A DNA stretch of 63,275 nt, taken from contig NW_019091435.1 in NCBI RefSeq assembly GCF_001949145.1, positions 573,877 through 637,151 on the forward strand, written 5' to 3'. This document shows, piece by piece, positions 33,611 through 46,649 of this stretch. The number at the start of each line of letters is the position of its first letter. The stretch's first letter is position 1. Under the pieces are notes generated by a model. The model worked only from the letters and a program-made list of their open reading frames with translations. It did not search any database and had not been told where the DNA came from. Source of the DNA: Acanthaster planci (taxonomy: Eukaryota > Echinodermata > Asteroidea > Valvatida > Acanthasteridae). Both the position numbers and the translations under genes were made by a program.

Positions 33611-34865
33611 GTAAACCATGTGTTCCTTCCTCCATGGGTAAACCATGGGTAAACGTGGTAATACAGATGCCCAGTTTCGGTGAAGAAATATGCCCGTTGA
33701 TGAAGATGTTACAACGTTGGTTAATAACAGTCATGACAGTCACCGACAGTAGGCCTACCAAGTACCATGGGTTTCATGAATGTTTATGTCTATTATGAGA
33801 CTTGAGACATGCTTGAGCATGTTGAGAGGAAGTTGAGACGTGATGATGTCCATGATACATGTACTTGATAGGCCCTATGCTGTAGCTCTACTGAGTGGAG
33901 GGTTACTATTCCTAATACATGTAATAATAGTGACAACGGTTCTCGAAAATTCCAAATACTCAACAAAAATACCTTTTTCACCACCTACACCTAGGCCTAC
34001 TTGCTTTCTTAAATGCTAAAGGAAAACTTTTTGGGCTGAATAGACTAGTGACAGGCCTATTTCTGACTATAAAATCTGTCTGCATCCGACCGTTAACTTT
34101 TCGCTCGACACATGCACGACACTTATGCCAATGCTAAACTTTTCACCGCCTCCCATTCAAATAACTCTATGGCCAACATGGTCCTCTAATGAAACCGCAG
34201 GAGCAGCCCATATCGTATCATATAGTCGGGGCACATGACGTATTGACCAGGAAACCATGGAAACAGTGGTTGGTAGCACTCTGTCCCAACTCTCAAGTCT
34301 TGTACCTGTACCACGTATATACAACAGGCCTGTAGTCGCCAAGTCTCTTTTTCACAACGTCTACGTTCCAGGTCTTCTGTGAAAACCAGTGTTGTAGTCG
34401 AGTACTTTCCGAGTACCAACGTTCTCCGCAAAATACTGAACTGGGTAAGAGGGAATAAAGACAGAATGCACAGGCATTTGATGGTAAACGTGCAAAGGTA
34501 AGATTACAAAATAAACGTTAGACTTCAGACACTCCCAGTTGTGTAAAATTTAAGTTTTAAGGAGAAAAGTACTCGGAAAGTACTTAGCTGAGTACTTTTC
34601 GAGTACTTTTGTCCTAAAAAGTTAATTTTAATCAAACAGGGATGGTCTGAAGTCATTATGTTGCTTTGTAATCATACCTTTATTCATGTTCATGTACCAT
34701 CAAATGCCGATGTACTTCAGCTTTGTTCCCTCCTAACTAGTTAAATATTTGATAGAGAATTTGGTTCTCAAAAGGTACTCGACTACATCACTGGTGAAAA
34801 CCAATCAGACTTGACAAATGGGTGAGGAAATAAGAGACTTGGTGACTAGGGCCTATGCCGTCACG

Positions 34866-34933
34866 TACCCCCAGAACTGTTGGGATCCGACGTGGGAGTG
34901 GGGCGGACGTCGGACCTCACAGTTCTGGGAGTA
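34866..34933. mobile_element. 68-bp palindromic MITE, TA flanks (family A)
   Basis: TA then CCCCCAGAACTGTTGGGATC ... GACGTCGGACCTCACAGTTC then TGGGAG and TA. The two halves are inverted copies with a short spacer. The same hairpin occurs at 58623-58693 and in partial form at 35184-35213 and 35779-35831. Confidence 0.75.
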
Positions 34934-35183
34934 ACGGTCATGGATGTTACATGTGTTAGGGATCAATGTATCCCAGGTTGGACTCCAGAATGTACTAGTA
35001 CAGTCAGGGAGTCCACCTGGGCTAGCATGGCTAGGGAATCAACCTAGGTACATAATATATGTATGTAGGCCACGAAGATTTGGGGCGTACTTGAACATGT
35101 TTGATACCTCCAAAACTTTAGATATTTTCTGCAGCAATTTTAAACAAAAATTTAAAATATAGGCCTACATGTAGGGCCTATTG

Positions 35184-35213
35184 TTCCCCCAGAACTGTGG
35201 GGTCTGACGTCCA
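35184..35213. mobile_element. Half copy of family A hairpin
   Basis: TTCCCCCAGAACTGTGGGGT followed by CTGACGTCC matches the left arm of the family A palindromic element; the right arm is missing. Confidence 0.6.
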
Positions 35214-35778
35214 TCCCGTTCCCATGAACCCTACATAATATGAGCCTTTATTGCCATAGGCTCTGCATGACATTTAACAGGGCACAAACAGGGATTTTAT
35301 TCTAGTTGTGTACCCATGGAAATGCTGCTCCATTTCCCCCAAGAGTTCTATATACGATAGCTTACATACCTTCGTACTGAGTACCACAAAAAAAAAAACA
35401 GACCAAAACCATGCCCTTTTTAAAAAAAAAAAGTGCTAATATTTCCTGATCAGTGTCCGAGAGTTGAGCTGCGACCAAATGGTTGACTACGACTGTGATC
35501 GATAGACAAGATGTGGAAATTGGCTGCAGCTGCTTTCCATACATGGATGTGTAATTCGTAGCCGTGCTGTGGAAAGGGCAGTTTGCTGCGGCTCGCTGGG
35601 AGTCACACTGACCAATCACAGGGCTCCTCATTATTTATGCCCGAATTGCAGGAATGACAGGAAACAGCCGTTGGGTACCAGTGCACGCAAGCTTGCTGTC
35701 GCATTGTGAACAATTTCTGTTGAGGCCATACGGGGATGCAGACAGGCAATGATCTTTGTCTTTGGTACGGCTCATTTT

Positions 35779-35831
35779 CTGTGGGGTTCGTGGGAGCAGG
35801 GCAGACGTCGGACTCCACAGTTGTGGGGGTA
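35779..35831. mobile_element. Truncated copy of family A hairpin
   Basis: It has a short remnant of the left arm (CTGTGGGGTT), the spacer GTGGGAGCAGGGC, and a full right arm GACGTCGGACTCCACAGTTG then TGGGGGTA. It matches the spacer of the other copies, which shows common descent and not chance folding. Confidence 0.6.
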
Positions 35832-36852
35832 GGGACTATTGAAAGTTTCCCTATAACTAGTTACAACTTATCATCGATAAGTTCAATCATTGATATTTCA
35901 GGCAACTTTGGATTCTGAAGGAAACAGATTATTGATTTAGTGGGCTCAGAATCACACAAGTTGACAATTCTTTATCAGCCATTTTGACTTTTATCCCAGC
36001 ATGCAACATTAAAGTATTATGTCAGTGGTACAAAATCTAAGAATGTCATCCCATTACCCCCCCCCCAAAAAAAAGGGCTGTGGGTAAAAGAAATGTGGAT
36101 CTTGACAGCCGATTTCCTTCGAGCAAAAACATGCTGGTAGTTAGTGACAAAAGAAAAGATTTGTATTTGTAATAGGAAAGATGGCATGATTAACTTTGGC
36201 TTGCTAATCATGACTTCATCCCAGTTCTTAAATCACAGTTTACTATAAAAATAAACACAAGTAACAAGTTTGAACCTCCCCTTGTTAACTGAACAAGGCC
36301 TCTGCTTGTAAGAAAGAATAAAAAGTTAAAACTCAATATGCAGAGAAGTACATGTACATGTACTCCTTTCTCTGACCGTTTATAACAGTAACATTTAAAC
36401 AAATGGCTTTAAATGTTCTTGCTGTCCAAATTAAACTTTCTGGTTATCTTGCCTGAAGATGAAAACATAAAAACCAAAGAACCGAAAATTGAATGCTCCA
36501 GTCCAAGGTGATAATACATGTAGGTTGCAGTCCATGAAATCCAGGGACTAGAGGTCAACGCAAGTTTCACTTGGTCCACATGGACAACAAGCTCTTTAGA
36601 TGGATAGATACATCCACAAGTTTTAGGCTCACTGGGGTCAGATGTTTCATCACTACAAATGGGCCTCGTCACGGGTGCCAGCTTCGCATTGAAGTTGGCA
36701 GCTGTATCCAACTTAGGTTACGTGCGCACCATCACGTGGCTGCCATCTGGGATGTTGGTGGTTTGTTGACGCCTATCGTAGACCCAATGACACATACATG
36801 TATACTATGTAACCCAGAACTAATCATGATTTCTTGCAGACTGTGCTTTGCA

Positions 36853-36920
36853 ATGCCAGAAAATGTGCAGCAACTCATCACATACTCAGAGAAATACGTA
36901 GACGACCATTTGGAATACAG
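36853..36920 (+). CDS. CKS1B: CKS exon 1 in the default model
   Basis: ATG CCA GAA starts in this exon after an acceptor TTCTTGCAG at 36839, so a 5' UTR exon must lie upstream. It codes for [20 protein letters not shown] and then EYR split by the intron. Donor GTACTG. Confidence 0.9.
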
Positions 36921-39900
36921 GTACTGTACATGATATTTTGGTGCTTGAATTGCACATGGAACACTCAACAGGTGTCAGGCACTTTCATTTTGCTGGATGA
37001 CATACACACTTCATGTTCAGAGCATAGACACCAAAGTCATTGTGCATAGGTTTTGGGCTTGAGAGATGATTTCTCCACGCATCAGTTTTTCTTTAAAAAT
37101 TGTCATATGTTGTGTATTTTACACAGTGGAAATAAATACTTCTTAGCAACCCTATGATTGAATAAAAGCGGCATTTTTCTTGGAATGCCTCAGCATGATT
37201 AAGGTGTACAGCTCAAAATTTGAACTTCATTTAATAAACTTACAAACTATGCAGAAAAAAACTACAGAAGTTTACTGAAGATTATGTGCGCAAACCTGAA
37301 AGAAGGCTTTTCCTAAAGATTACATGTGCAAGTAAAAGTAGCTGAAGAAAAGGCCAGAAATTTGGCACATAAACCTTTCAACTTTATGGCACTTGTACAT
37401 GTACCGTACACGTAACTGCAATTTAGTTACACATACATCTGAGTTTTAATTCACCCACCATGTCTGATTATCGTCTCTTTATGAACAAAATAATTATACA
37501 AAGAATAATTTGTTTTATCACAAATTTCTATTGATAAAAAATACTACTGAACCCCACTCCTTAAATGAGTGTCAGCTTTTAAAGATAGGCAACAAGATGA
37601 TAAAATGCTTTGATGAATAGTCATTCATAACTTTTTAAAAAATAAGCCTCTTCTGTGTCTGATTTGTGGATGTAAGTATTTTCAAACTTATTTTCACTCC
37701 AAAAATGATAACTGAATTTCAATTCTAACACCTTATAAAGCTCTGCTAATGGAATAATATCCGTCATTCATAAGTCATCTGGAGAGTGTTGACACAAAAG
37801 ATGATGAGGTCATCACTTTCCTAGTGAACCCTTCAGAGCACTTACCATGACCAACGGCTCTCACCATGCATCAAAATTGTGGGGGCGTGACTCTCCCAAG
37901 GGCACTACTGAATGGCAAATGCAATGTTTATAAGAAACTGAGGCATAACTTTCAGACAAGATGTTAATGTTATTACATTTATTGTTTCTAAGTACATTGA
38001 GCTAGGACTTTAGTGTGTTTGGGAAATGTTTTTGAGGACTATAAGAAGGGTATCTTGAAAACTGGTGCTGGAGTTCAGAGAAAAATGACCACCAAAAAAA
38101 TCACTTGCATCTAGACCTAATGGATTAGGTACTACTGTACGAGAGACAAAAATTGAACAAATTATAAAAAAATTCCACTATGCAATATGTACAGTACAGA
38201 TAACTTTTCCTTAAAAGGATACACGTAAGAGCGTGAAAGGTTTAAAATAAAACAGTAGGTTTTGAGTAATTCTATTCACAGTTCAACAGACTATTCAAAA
38301 TAAGTATTGCATTCATGTACATGTCATTTCAAATCTAATTTCATTTCAGATCCTGATTTTTACTGCAGTTGCCCCCAAAGGATCCCCTAATACCAGTGTT
38401 AGGCAAATTTTGTACCAATTCTGCTAGTTCTAGTTTTTGATACATGTACATCTGTTTGATGCATCATATTTACTTGAAAATATACTAAAATCAGAGTATT
38501 TTAAGACCATTGATATTTACCTGTCGCCAGCTAGAAGTAGACAGTGCTCTCTTTTATGCCATGGCTAAATACCCACTGCCTAGTTTTACAGGATTTTAAC
38601 AGTCATATTATTGTCATACAAAGTGTAGCCATGATTGTGACTGTGTACATGTGCACATACATTCCTGTATATGTATGTACATGTATTTGTAGTTGTACCC
38701 TGCATTATTATTGAGCACAATATATTAGATGTACATGAATTAACAGCAGCCTAAGTGTCAATCAATTGCAGTCTAGGCTGAAAAGATCAGTGTGCAGGAA
38801 CTAGTTCAGATTGTGACAGCATGTTTATGAAGTTGTTCGTTGTCATTGGCTGCATGTGCGCAAATACTTTTTCTGTATTGATAAGTAGCATGCTGTCAGA
38901 TGCCAAACTTTCAACCCTCTAGGCTTTAGCGGATTTGTACATGGAGGGTTGACTGCATGGTTCTTTTTAGGCTGTTTCTGACATTTTTTCCTCACAAACT
39001 TTATGTATGCAGAAGCACAAGACCTTATGAACTTGAGCACCAAAGTTGTGAAATATTTGCTAAAACTCTGGCTGCATTACACAAACCAGTGCTTGATGTT
39101 TTCCCTCACAAAATGCTTCTGTATGAAGTCCATTGTTACTTCAGGACTGTACATGTCTAAGAGTCATTCACCAAGCAGAGGAAGATACTCCTCTTGACTG
39201 AAATACACATACGAGCTTGCATAGGCAAATGTGTGATGAGATTTAAAGAAGAAACCTCAATTGTATAGGTACTTGCCATTTTAGATTTCCTGTGCTTTGC
39301 TGATTCATTGTGTCATGAATAATAGCTAGTAAGTATAGATTTGTCTAGAATACCGAGGAATGTGCAAATTCAGAGATAGCCATATGAACAGAGAACATCT
39401 GAAATGAAGAATCCCCCCCCAAACTACAGCGTACCTGTAACATCACAACAATAGAAGTTGTACACTTAAGCCATCCTTCCATTAAGAGTTTTTGTTCCAC
39501 TGGGATACATACCGTATGAGTAGACCTTTTATGCTACCGGTATCCCTCCATAACAAAAGCAGTTACCAGAAAGATGTCTGCCATGCACTACCTCTACAGT
39601 GATTTTATTGTACAGGAAAAGTATGGTGAATTTTAAATGATTATAAGAGTGTAATTTTTAGGCTTTAGTAGTATGATTCCAAAAGTAATTCATGATCCCT
39701 GCTCAGTAACATTTTCATTGTTTGTCACAGAGTCTAAAACACCCAAGCTGACTTGTTTTATTGGTCATATGATTTTTCCCCCCCTTACAGACATGTGATC
39801 CTGCCATCGGCACTAGTCAAACTACTTCCACGAAACCATCTTATGACAGAGACAGAATGGAGGAACCTAGGTGTTCAACAGAGCCCTGGCTGGGTACACT

Positions 39901-42601
39901 ATATGATCCATAAACCTGGTAATTCCATCTTTATATCCATATTGTTATGCACAAGTATACCCTCCCCCCTTCCCCTGGTAGTGGTGGGTGAATCCATGCC
40001 AGAATTAATATATCCTTTAGTTAAGGCGCGCGTGGCACTGGTGCACCATGGATGCTCAGCTGCCAAAATGAACTTGAAAAGACCAGTGCACCTGGCAAGC
40101 CAGGAGTGTGGCTAATGTCCAGTCACTAATCAGTATTTATTTATTCCAAATTATAAGCACTGTACCTAGCTTGCGGGGTAGTTACAAAAAAATTGAATGC
40201 TGTCAGTTGGTGTGCTTTATTTCAGCACCCAGCACGTGTATGCGCAACTGTTCCATGATGGTTCGCTATCATCATTCCCTACACGCGGAAATATTGACCC
40301 ACTGATCCAATGAAAGGTAACTTTCCTGGGCCAGTGCCATGAGTATGTGTGGCATCAAAAACATGTAGTGTGCAATAGGCTTGGGCAGTATTGCCTTTTT
40401 CGATACCGCGGTATCCATGAAAAAAATACTGCGGTATTCGTTGCAGAAGGCAACGAATACCAACGAAAAGCAGTGGCAATGCTGACATTCAATGGCAAAC
40501 CACTAACAGCACTAGGGGACAGCATAAAGGGTTTTTAAAGTTACAAAACCCCCTAAACTTAATAACTATTATAATCTATTTGTCCATTTGATGTCAAATA
40601 AATATTATTTATGTGAAAGAATTTTTTTAAAAAGGGACAGTGTTGTTACCCCGATTTGTTGCCCATGATTCCTATATCTGTGTGGTCACTTGTACGGTGT
40701 CAAAATCTGCACATGTACTACAGTCAAGTTGATACTTGCTGAGACTCGCCTTATAGGAATGATTATGTGCAGGTCAATAGTGGCTGCTCCTCTTATCTGC
40801 GCCCTAACACTGCATGTGTGCAATGGTAAGGTGGCTCTCAGAAAACTCTGCGACGCGGCAGTCGACTCTTATTACGAAATCGGTTGTAACGAAATTCCAA
40901 TTACAACAAGCACAAAGCTGTGGTCCCGGTGAAAAGGTGCACAGAGAAAATATGTTACAGCGAAATAGCATTGCACGAAATTCCTGGTACAATGAAAGGT
41001 TTTCGTGATGCCATTGCCTGAAAAACCATTGTTGACGGCCCATTCATAAAGCGTTTGTGAATCGCAGTAGTGAAAACATGTGCGCGGTGCACCACACTGG
41101 TTCCCGCCGGGCTGAACCGTTGCCAATGAAGGCATGATGGAAATGCGGCAACCTGTCAATGTACAGGTTCTGCCAAAAAAGGGTCGTACGTTCCACTACA
41201 TCGAATGCAGCTCTATAGTTGCCAGTTGAAAAAAAAAATGCCGTCACAAATTTTTCTGCAGGTTCATTCACAAAAAGTGATCACATGTTTGTGTTTTCTG
41301 TGTTCATGAATTTAATTTGAGGCTGTACTGCTTGTACCCAAGCGAGCGTGTTTCCACAAATTTTCGAGTCGTGCAACACAAGCTTGTCACCTGCCCCTCC
41401 ATATGCATCACGCACACTTACAACACGATATACAGACATCGTTTGCCAGATTCCTGTTGTCATGACACGCATAGTGCACGATTAAAAATTCCATGATATT
41501 TTACATTGATTACACAAACGCCAAAACAAAAATTCCCATCCCATTTCTGATCGCTGAGTGAGTAGTGCATAAAACTTTAAAATTTTGATTGGCCCGGCAG
41601 CAAAAATGTTGGTATTAATCGGATGTTTAATCCCTTTCGTGAAGAATTGTAAGACTCAATTTTATCCAGTTATTGCAAAACAGTCAGGTGCACTTGAAAA
41701 AGAGGAGGCCCGCGATTTTCGTGAAAAACACTAAGCAAGTTTGCGTCCAAATAAATCGTTGGGAAATTGTCGATCATCACTGAAACACAACTTTATTGAT
41801 AGTGAAAAACGTGAACTATCTACTCACTAAGTCATTTTGACCCACGAATGAAGCAACGGATTTCCTGGCAGGTTGAAGGGACACTACTGTATTCTCGCTC
41901 TTGCAAACTCCCATGTACTCGCAAGGTCCTTTTTCGTGTGCAAATGGAACTGCCAAAAATGCTCATTAATGGACTGCCTGTTTTGATGCTGGAAAAAGTT
42001 AGCCCGGAATGGACCTTAATTTGACATTAAACTACTGCATCACACACTGCAGTATGGAGGTACAGTATACATGTACATGTATGTTCGCAAGCATTGTTGT
42101 CAGTTAATTGTCGTACTATAAAGCTTGTGCATCTTGCTTTGTCATTTTCGTTGCTGTTCAAAAGGTTTTGAACTTGGCAGATAATCTCTCGGAAATAGAG
42201 AGATTGGTGCACAGGTACTTTTTGAGTATGTTGTAATTGTAAATATGAGCATGAAATTGCATCTGTTTAAATCTAGGTTGAAAAATACATGTATATTTGA
42301 AATTCTTGTCTACTGAAACGAAAGTTAGATAAAATATATGCCTTATTATAAAAGTTCAGTTTTATAGATTTACGTTGTTCTTAGTAAACATCCAAACTTA
42401 TAAAATAAGTTTGTCAAGTTCCTTGCCAACCTTGCTTACAATATTGAATAATTAAATTTATCCTTGAATTACATGTACATTGATGGCTGTTTTGAGACAC
42501 TCTCATGAACATATTTTGTAATACACAGATTTTTAAATTATTTTTCAGAGCCTCATATTTTGCTGTTCAAGAGACCAAGAACTGATGGATATCAAGACTA
42601 A
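36853..42601 (+). CDS. CKS1B: Cyclin-dependent kinases regulatory subunit (CKS1/CKS2 type)
   Basis: CKS proteins are small phosphate-binding adaptors of CDK1/CDK2 that promote multisite phosphorylation and, for CKS1, SCF-Skp2 recognition of p27. Three coding exons: 36853-36920, 39791-39918 and 42549-42601, joined by GT-AG introns into 82 residues (human 79). Visible signatures: [55 protein letters not shown]. The conserved EWR-LGVQQS-GW-HY anion-site region is intact, as is the HxPEPH hinge that controls strand exchange. The tail RTDGYQD is short and not lysine-rich like vertebrate CKS. Vertebrate CKS1 and CKS2 arose by duplication, so the 1B symbol is nominal. A second possible 5' end is listed at 33604. 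Confidence 0.97.
36921..39790 (+). other. CKS intron 1
   Basis: A 2,870-bp AT-rich intron with an ACATGTATTTG run near 38670 and two C-run tracts near 39412 and 39779. No other feature is seen. Confidence 0.8.
39791..39918 (+). CDS. CKS1B: CKS exon 2
   Basis: A 128-nt exon after CCCCTTACAG coding for [20 protein letters not shown], then [20 protein letters not shown] and KP. It carries the core CDK- and phosphate-binding surface. Donor GTAATT. Confidence 0.97.
39919..42548 (+). other. CKS intron 2 with pogo-like terminus
   Basis: A 2,630-bp intron. At 40859-40877 CAGTCGACTCTTATTACGA closely matches the terminus of the pogo-like element at 1201-1179 (reverse strand). It is followed by sequence rich in ACGAAAT words. 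No opposite end was found, so this is a one-ended relic. Confidence 0.6.
42549..42601 (+). CDS. CKS1B: CKS exon 3
   Basis: A 53-nt coding part after [25 protein letters not shown] and TAA. It completes the HxPEPH hinge and final strand. No AATAAA occurs for over 2 kb downstream (first at 44798), so the 3' end is not assigned. Confidence 0.96.
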
Positions 42602-43817
42602 GTAATGTCCTTTCATCAATTTCTGTACACTGTGAATTGCAGCTTGGTAAATTTTGAGTGTGCCAAAGACTCTTGTCACAGTTGGCAATGGGGCATATGT
42701 AAATGCATGTAGAAGTTTATCTCACGATATTCAAGTTTGGTTTTCAGTGTTGAAAATGTTTGTAATATACATGTAATATATGTACCTGGGCAACTTGTAG
42801 CCTAAGTAGCAACTTTGATTGTTTTTTCCCAACATTGTAATATGTGATACATATGCTTAGGAAAACAGCAGAACATACGGTGACGGTCTGAGCCTTGATG
42901 CATGTATTTGTCAATATATAATCCATGAGTTGAAATCAGGAACAACCAATTATGTGTAAGTTACCATACCGGTACTTGTAGTGTTGTGTCATCCAGTCTT
43001 GCTCATCGGTTACATGTATTTCAATGTTCAATGAACTGTGATGTAGCCTGTTTCATTATGTCCTTGTCCCTTTCACCGTTATCTTAAACTCATATATGTA
43101 TGAGGATAATTCCAGAAATTAAGGATCCATTTTTATGTGTGTCCCTGTCACATTTGATGTATGATTTTGTAAGTTCAGAACACGTACTCTAATTTCCAAG
43201 AGCGAAGAATTAATGAAAATACCTGCCAAACAAATAGTAATACACGGTGATATTTCCATGTCAAATAACAAAAGTCAGATTTAACGGACACAAAAATGTC
43301 ACACTTTTGGACTCCTAATTTCTGGAATTACCCGTATGTCACGTAATTTCCCATAGATACTAGTGGCCTTATTGGTTCACCAACACCAAAACCTGTCTCA
43401 TGGATGGAGCAAACCAGTATTGGGACCACTGATTGAGATCTATCCATGTGAAACAAATAGGTCGAGATACCAGGGCTGCAGTGGAGTCTGTCACAAGCCA
43501 TGAAAAGTCTTTTAATGAATCCAATCATAAGTCCAATTACAAGTGCATGTACAGTAGAAGGAGGAAAATGTTGTGGAAATGCTTTTGTCCTACAGTTGAT
43601 TTGAGAAGAGACTGGCGTGCCTCCAAGAGTGAATGACTTATAAAAATTGGCTTGTAGGGACAGCCCCACTGTATCTAAACCTGATTGTTTATGTAGCTAC
43701 TACCCCAGTTGATGCCATTAATGGTTCATTGTGGATAGCATTAACTACCAGTATAAACAGCTGTTCCTATACATATGGCTTGGCTTAACTGTTGTCCAGG
43801 TAGATTCATGAATATAC

Positions 43818-43932
43818 ATACATGTATCAGTCCAAGTTGTCAGTGTCAATGGGTTCACAGTGTATTTGCGGCAATCTTTGGTAGAGAAGGCACATCTGTC
43901 TTTGCCAATGTCTATGGCCAGTCAGGAGAGGT
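43818..43932. repeat. 115-bp duplicated segment, copy 1
   Basis: It is identical to 44931-45045 except at two positions (98 percent). The segment runs from ATACATGTATCAG to GTCAGGAGAGGT. A possible exon-like unit sits inside (AG at the start, GT at the end), and two forward frames are open. The family is unknown. Confidence 0.85.
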
Positions 43933-44930
43933 GGTCATCAGTGCACTTGTTTTCTAACTCCAAAATGAACAACAGACTCTATGCACTGTAATAGGATACC
44001 ATTTACTTTTCATACACTAACAAAATAATAATAGATTGCAAGAAAAAGTCAAGATTTTACCTTAACGTCATTCCCATTTTATTGATATCAGTTTATGATT
44101 TTTTTTTAAATAACCAAGAGACAGTGGTAAGTTCCACATGCATTGACCTTTATTTACCTGTCTGTGTGTAGAATGGTATGTTGCACTCTTACCAGCACAT
44201 ATACATGTATATGCACTGAGCATTTTTGTTCTTGTGATAGAATTATTCCAGTTTCATAGCAAACATCCGTTATATTGTTTGAAATGTATTAGAATAGGCC
44301 TGAAAAGAATTTCACACTAACATTTTCAAATTGAAAAAATAGGACTTGCCCCTTTGAGATCAATTTTTTTCTTATTAAGCACCTTTCAACATACATGTAT
44401 TTGTAGCCAAGTCTTCACAAGTCATTTAGTCTCAAGTAAATTCGTGAGTAATATCTATGAACTGTCACTCGTGATATCATTTTCTTTATAATATGTGATT
44501 GACTTGTTAAAGACTCAACTTGCTGTTATGAATGGAACAACGCTGCACAATCCTGTGCAGGTAGGAATTTCCTCATCTTTTCCAAGTTCTCAGTTATGTT
44601 TTTTAACACTGCCCCATTTTCTTTGATGCTGGAATGTATGTAATCTAAGGTTCGCTTCCAAGTAACAGGAACCAACTTTTAGATTAAAAATGACAACTGT
44701 GGTCAAAGTTCCTGTGCATCATCCTTCACTCTGCTTTATTGCAAGGATTGAAAACCAAAACAAAATTCAAGAGGGATAAAATTCACAGATGCAGAACAAT
44801 AAATTTCAAAGTACTCAGACCATTTTTACGATGTCGGCATATTTAAAATATCAAAGAAAACGTTATTCCAAAAGCACCAAAGACAGAAAATTGTGAAAGA
44901 GCCCATTTCAAAAGATTGCAGGAACTATCA

Positions 44931-45045
44931 ATACATGTATCAGTCCAAGTTGTCAGTGTCAATGGGTTCACAGGGTATTTGCGGCAATCTTTGGAAGAGA
45001 AGGCACATCTGTCTTTGCCAATGTCTATGGCCAGTCAGGAGAGGT
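44931..45045. repeat. 115-bp duplicated segment, copy 2
   Basis: Direct copy of 43818-43932, 1,113 bp further on. Homology stops right after GAGAGGT. Downstream, 45090-45160 has two imperfect copies of a GTGAGAGTCCCAGC..GTCGGTCC-like unit. Confidence 0.85.
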
Positions 45046-46649
45046 AGCAGCCTCCACTGAAACCCCAGTCTTGATGTCCTCACAGTCTTCTGTGAGAGTC
45101 CCAGCCCTGTCGGTCCAGGCTTTGGTGTGAGTCCCAGCTTCGTCAGTCCTGGTCTGCCTTGATGGTCCAAGGCTTGGTGCGTGGCTGGGAGTGCTCAAAC
45201 CCTTAACACAGAACCAAAGGCCTCCGATACTAGTAGGCCTGGGTGGCAGCTCACGGTAACAGCAGCTGGCTTAAAATTTCTCTCAAGAGAGCCCTAAAAC
45301 ATAGTTCAATGCATGCTAACAAACATTTTCTACAGAATAATCATGGTGATAATTCTTGCCACGTACGGGCCATCTATACATCCCAAAACAAAATATCGCT
45401 AAATCTAACAGGCAGTTAAAGTGTATCTCAGTGTGGGCAAAACCAATTGTCACCTTGCACGTACATATAAGTTTGCAGGACATCAATCATATCATTTCAA
45501 AGGTTTTTAAAGCCATGCAAAAGTCTGCTCCAATCCAAATAAACTGACCAAACGGCCAAAACGTAAGCATCGCATCGACATTCACTGAGACACTTGCCTG
45601 TGAAAAAAGGATAAAGAATTCAATTTTGTGCATGATGCCAAATGAAGTTTAGAGAACATGTCACCAGTTTAACACCGCTCAAAATAACTCCACAGGTCGA
45701 ATTGAATATATGTGTACAGTTTCAAGACATCTGGCCCATTAATGATACAGCTTTGATGATTTTCCTCAAAAGATCAATCTTACTTTATAATACAAGTAGG
45801 AACAAATGGCACATCAAAGCAATTTGAACAAAGTCCATATTTTCTTCTACATGCAAAATGTATTAACTGCAAAATCTGCCATTCAAAGACTTTGCAAGAT
45901 GGTGATTTTTTCCAACTTCCTCAGAATGGAACAACACAAAACAAGGATATGATTCTAGGTTTTATTTTACAGCATGGGGGGGCTCACAAGGCGGCTGAGT
46001 GCTTCAACTTTCTGCTTGCAAATCAAGTTGGAGCTTTCATTTCAGAAAAGAAATGGTCGAACACTAATAACATTAAGCTTAAATAATCCAAAATCTATGT
46101 AACTTCTCAAGTACTATATTGAAATATTTTGCATCAGTAACGAGTAAGTTATGCAAACTTCATGTGAATGAAATATGTACAGACTGATCTTACGCCCAAG
46201 GAGGGCCAAATAATTGCAAGTATAACATCCCAGCAATTTGTATCAGCTAACAATAGAAGTAGGAACTAATCCATGTACGCAGTAGGATTGACTTCAGTAT
46301 TCTGAAATGTTATAAACATTCAGTGTTGCATTGATTAAATATGAATTGTATTGAGGAAATGTAATAAGTTGCAGGAGCAAAGCATTAGAGACTATTTCAA
46401 AGAATTAACCCAAACAAATTTTCTGTACAATCAGAAGATTCCGCAGATTTGAAAACTGGCCGAGGAACTGGTTATGAGGGCAGCATAAAGAAATACTAGT
46501 ACAGACAATTCAAATATAAACCTAATACTGATATTTCTGCATAGAACACCAACAGAATACGGTTATTTTGATAATTGCTACACTCACAATTGAAAGAAGT
46601 CAGATGGATGTTACATGGAAGCGAATAAGGGCCACTCGCAGAAAGGTTT

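Larger units (their letters stand above)
33611..36852. other. Region upstream of the CKS exon (probably 5' intron)
   Basis: It contains one intact and two partial copies of a small palindromic transposon (34866, 35184, 35779), CCAAT words near 35612, a C-run/A-run tract near 36055 and no conserved exon. An open frame on the minus strand at 36409-36711 looks somewhat protein-like but has no clean splice sites and no recognised family. Confidence 0.5.
42602..46616. other. CKS 3' side and spacer
   Basis: It contains the CKS 3' UTR (end not assigned) and then AT-rich spacer. The main feature is a 115-bp direct duplication (43818 and 44931). No conserved gene is seen. Confidence 0.6.

Noticed and set aside
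36409-36711. 100-codon minus-strand frame with protein-like composition near the CKS exon
   Set aside because: No family was recognised, no clean acceptor or donor fits it, and it overlaps the region just upstream of the CKS exon on the other strand.
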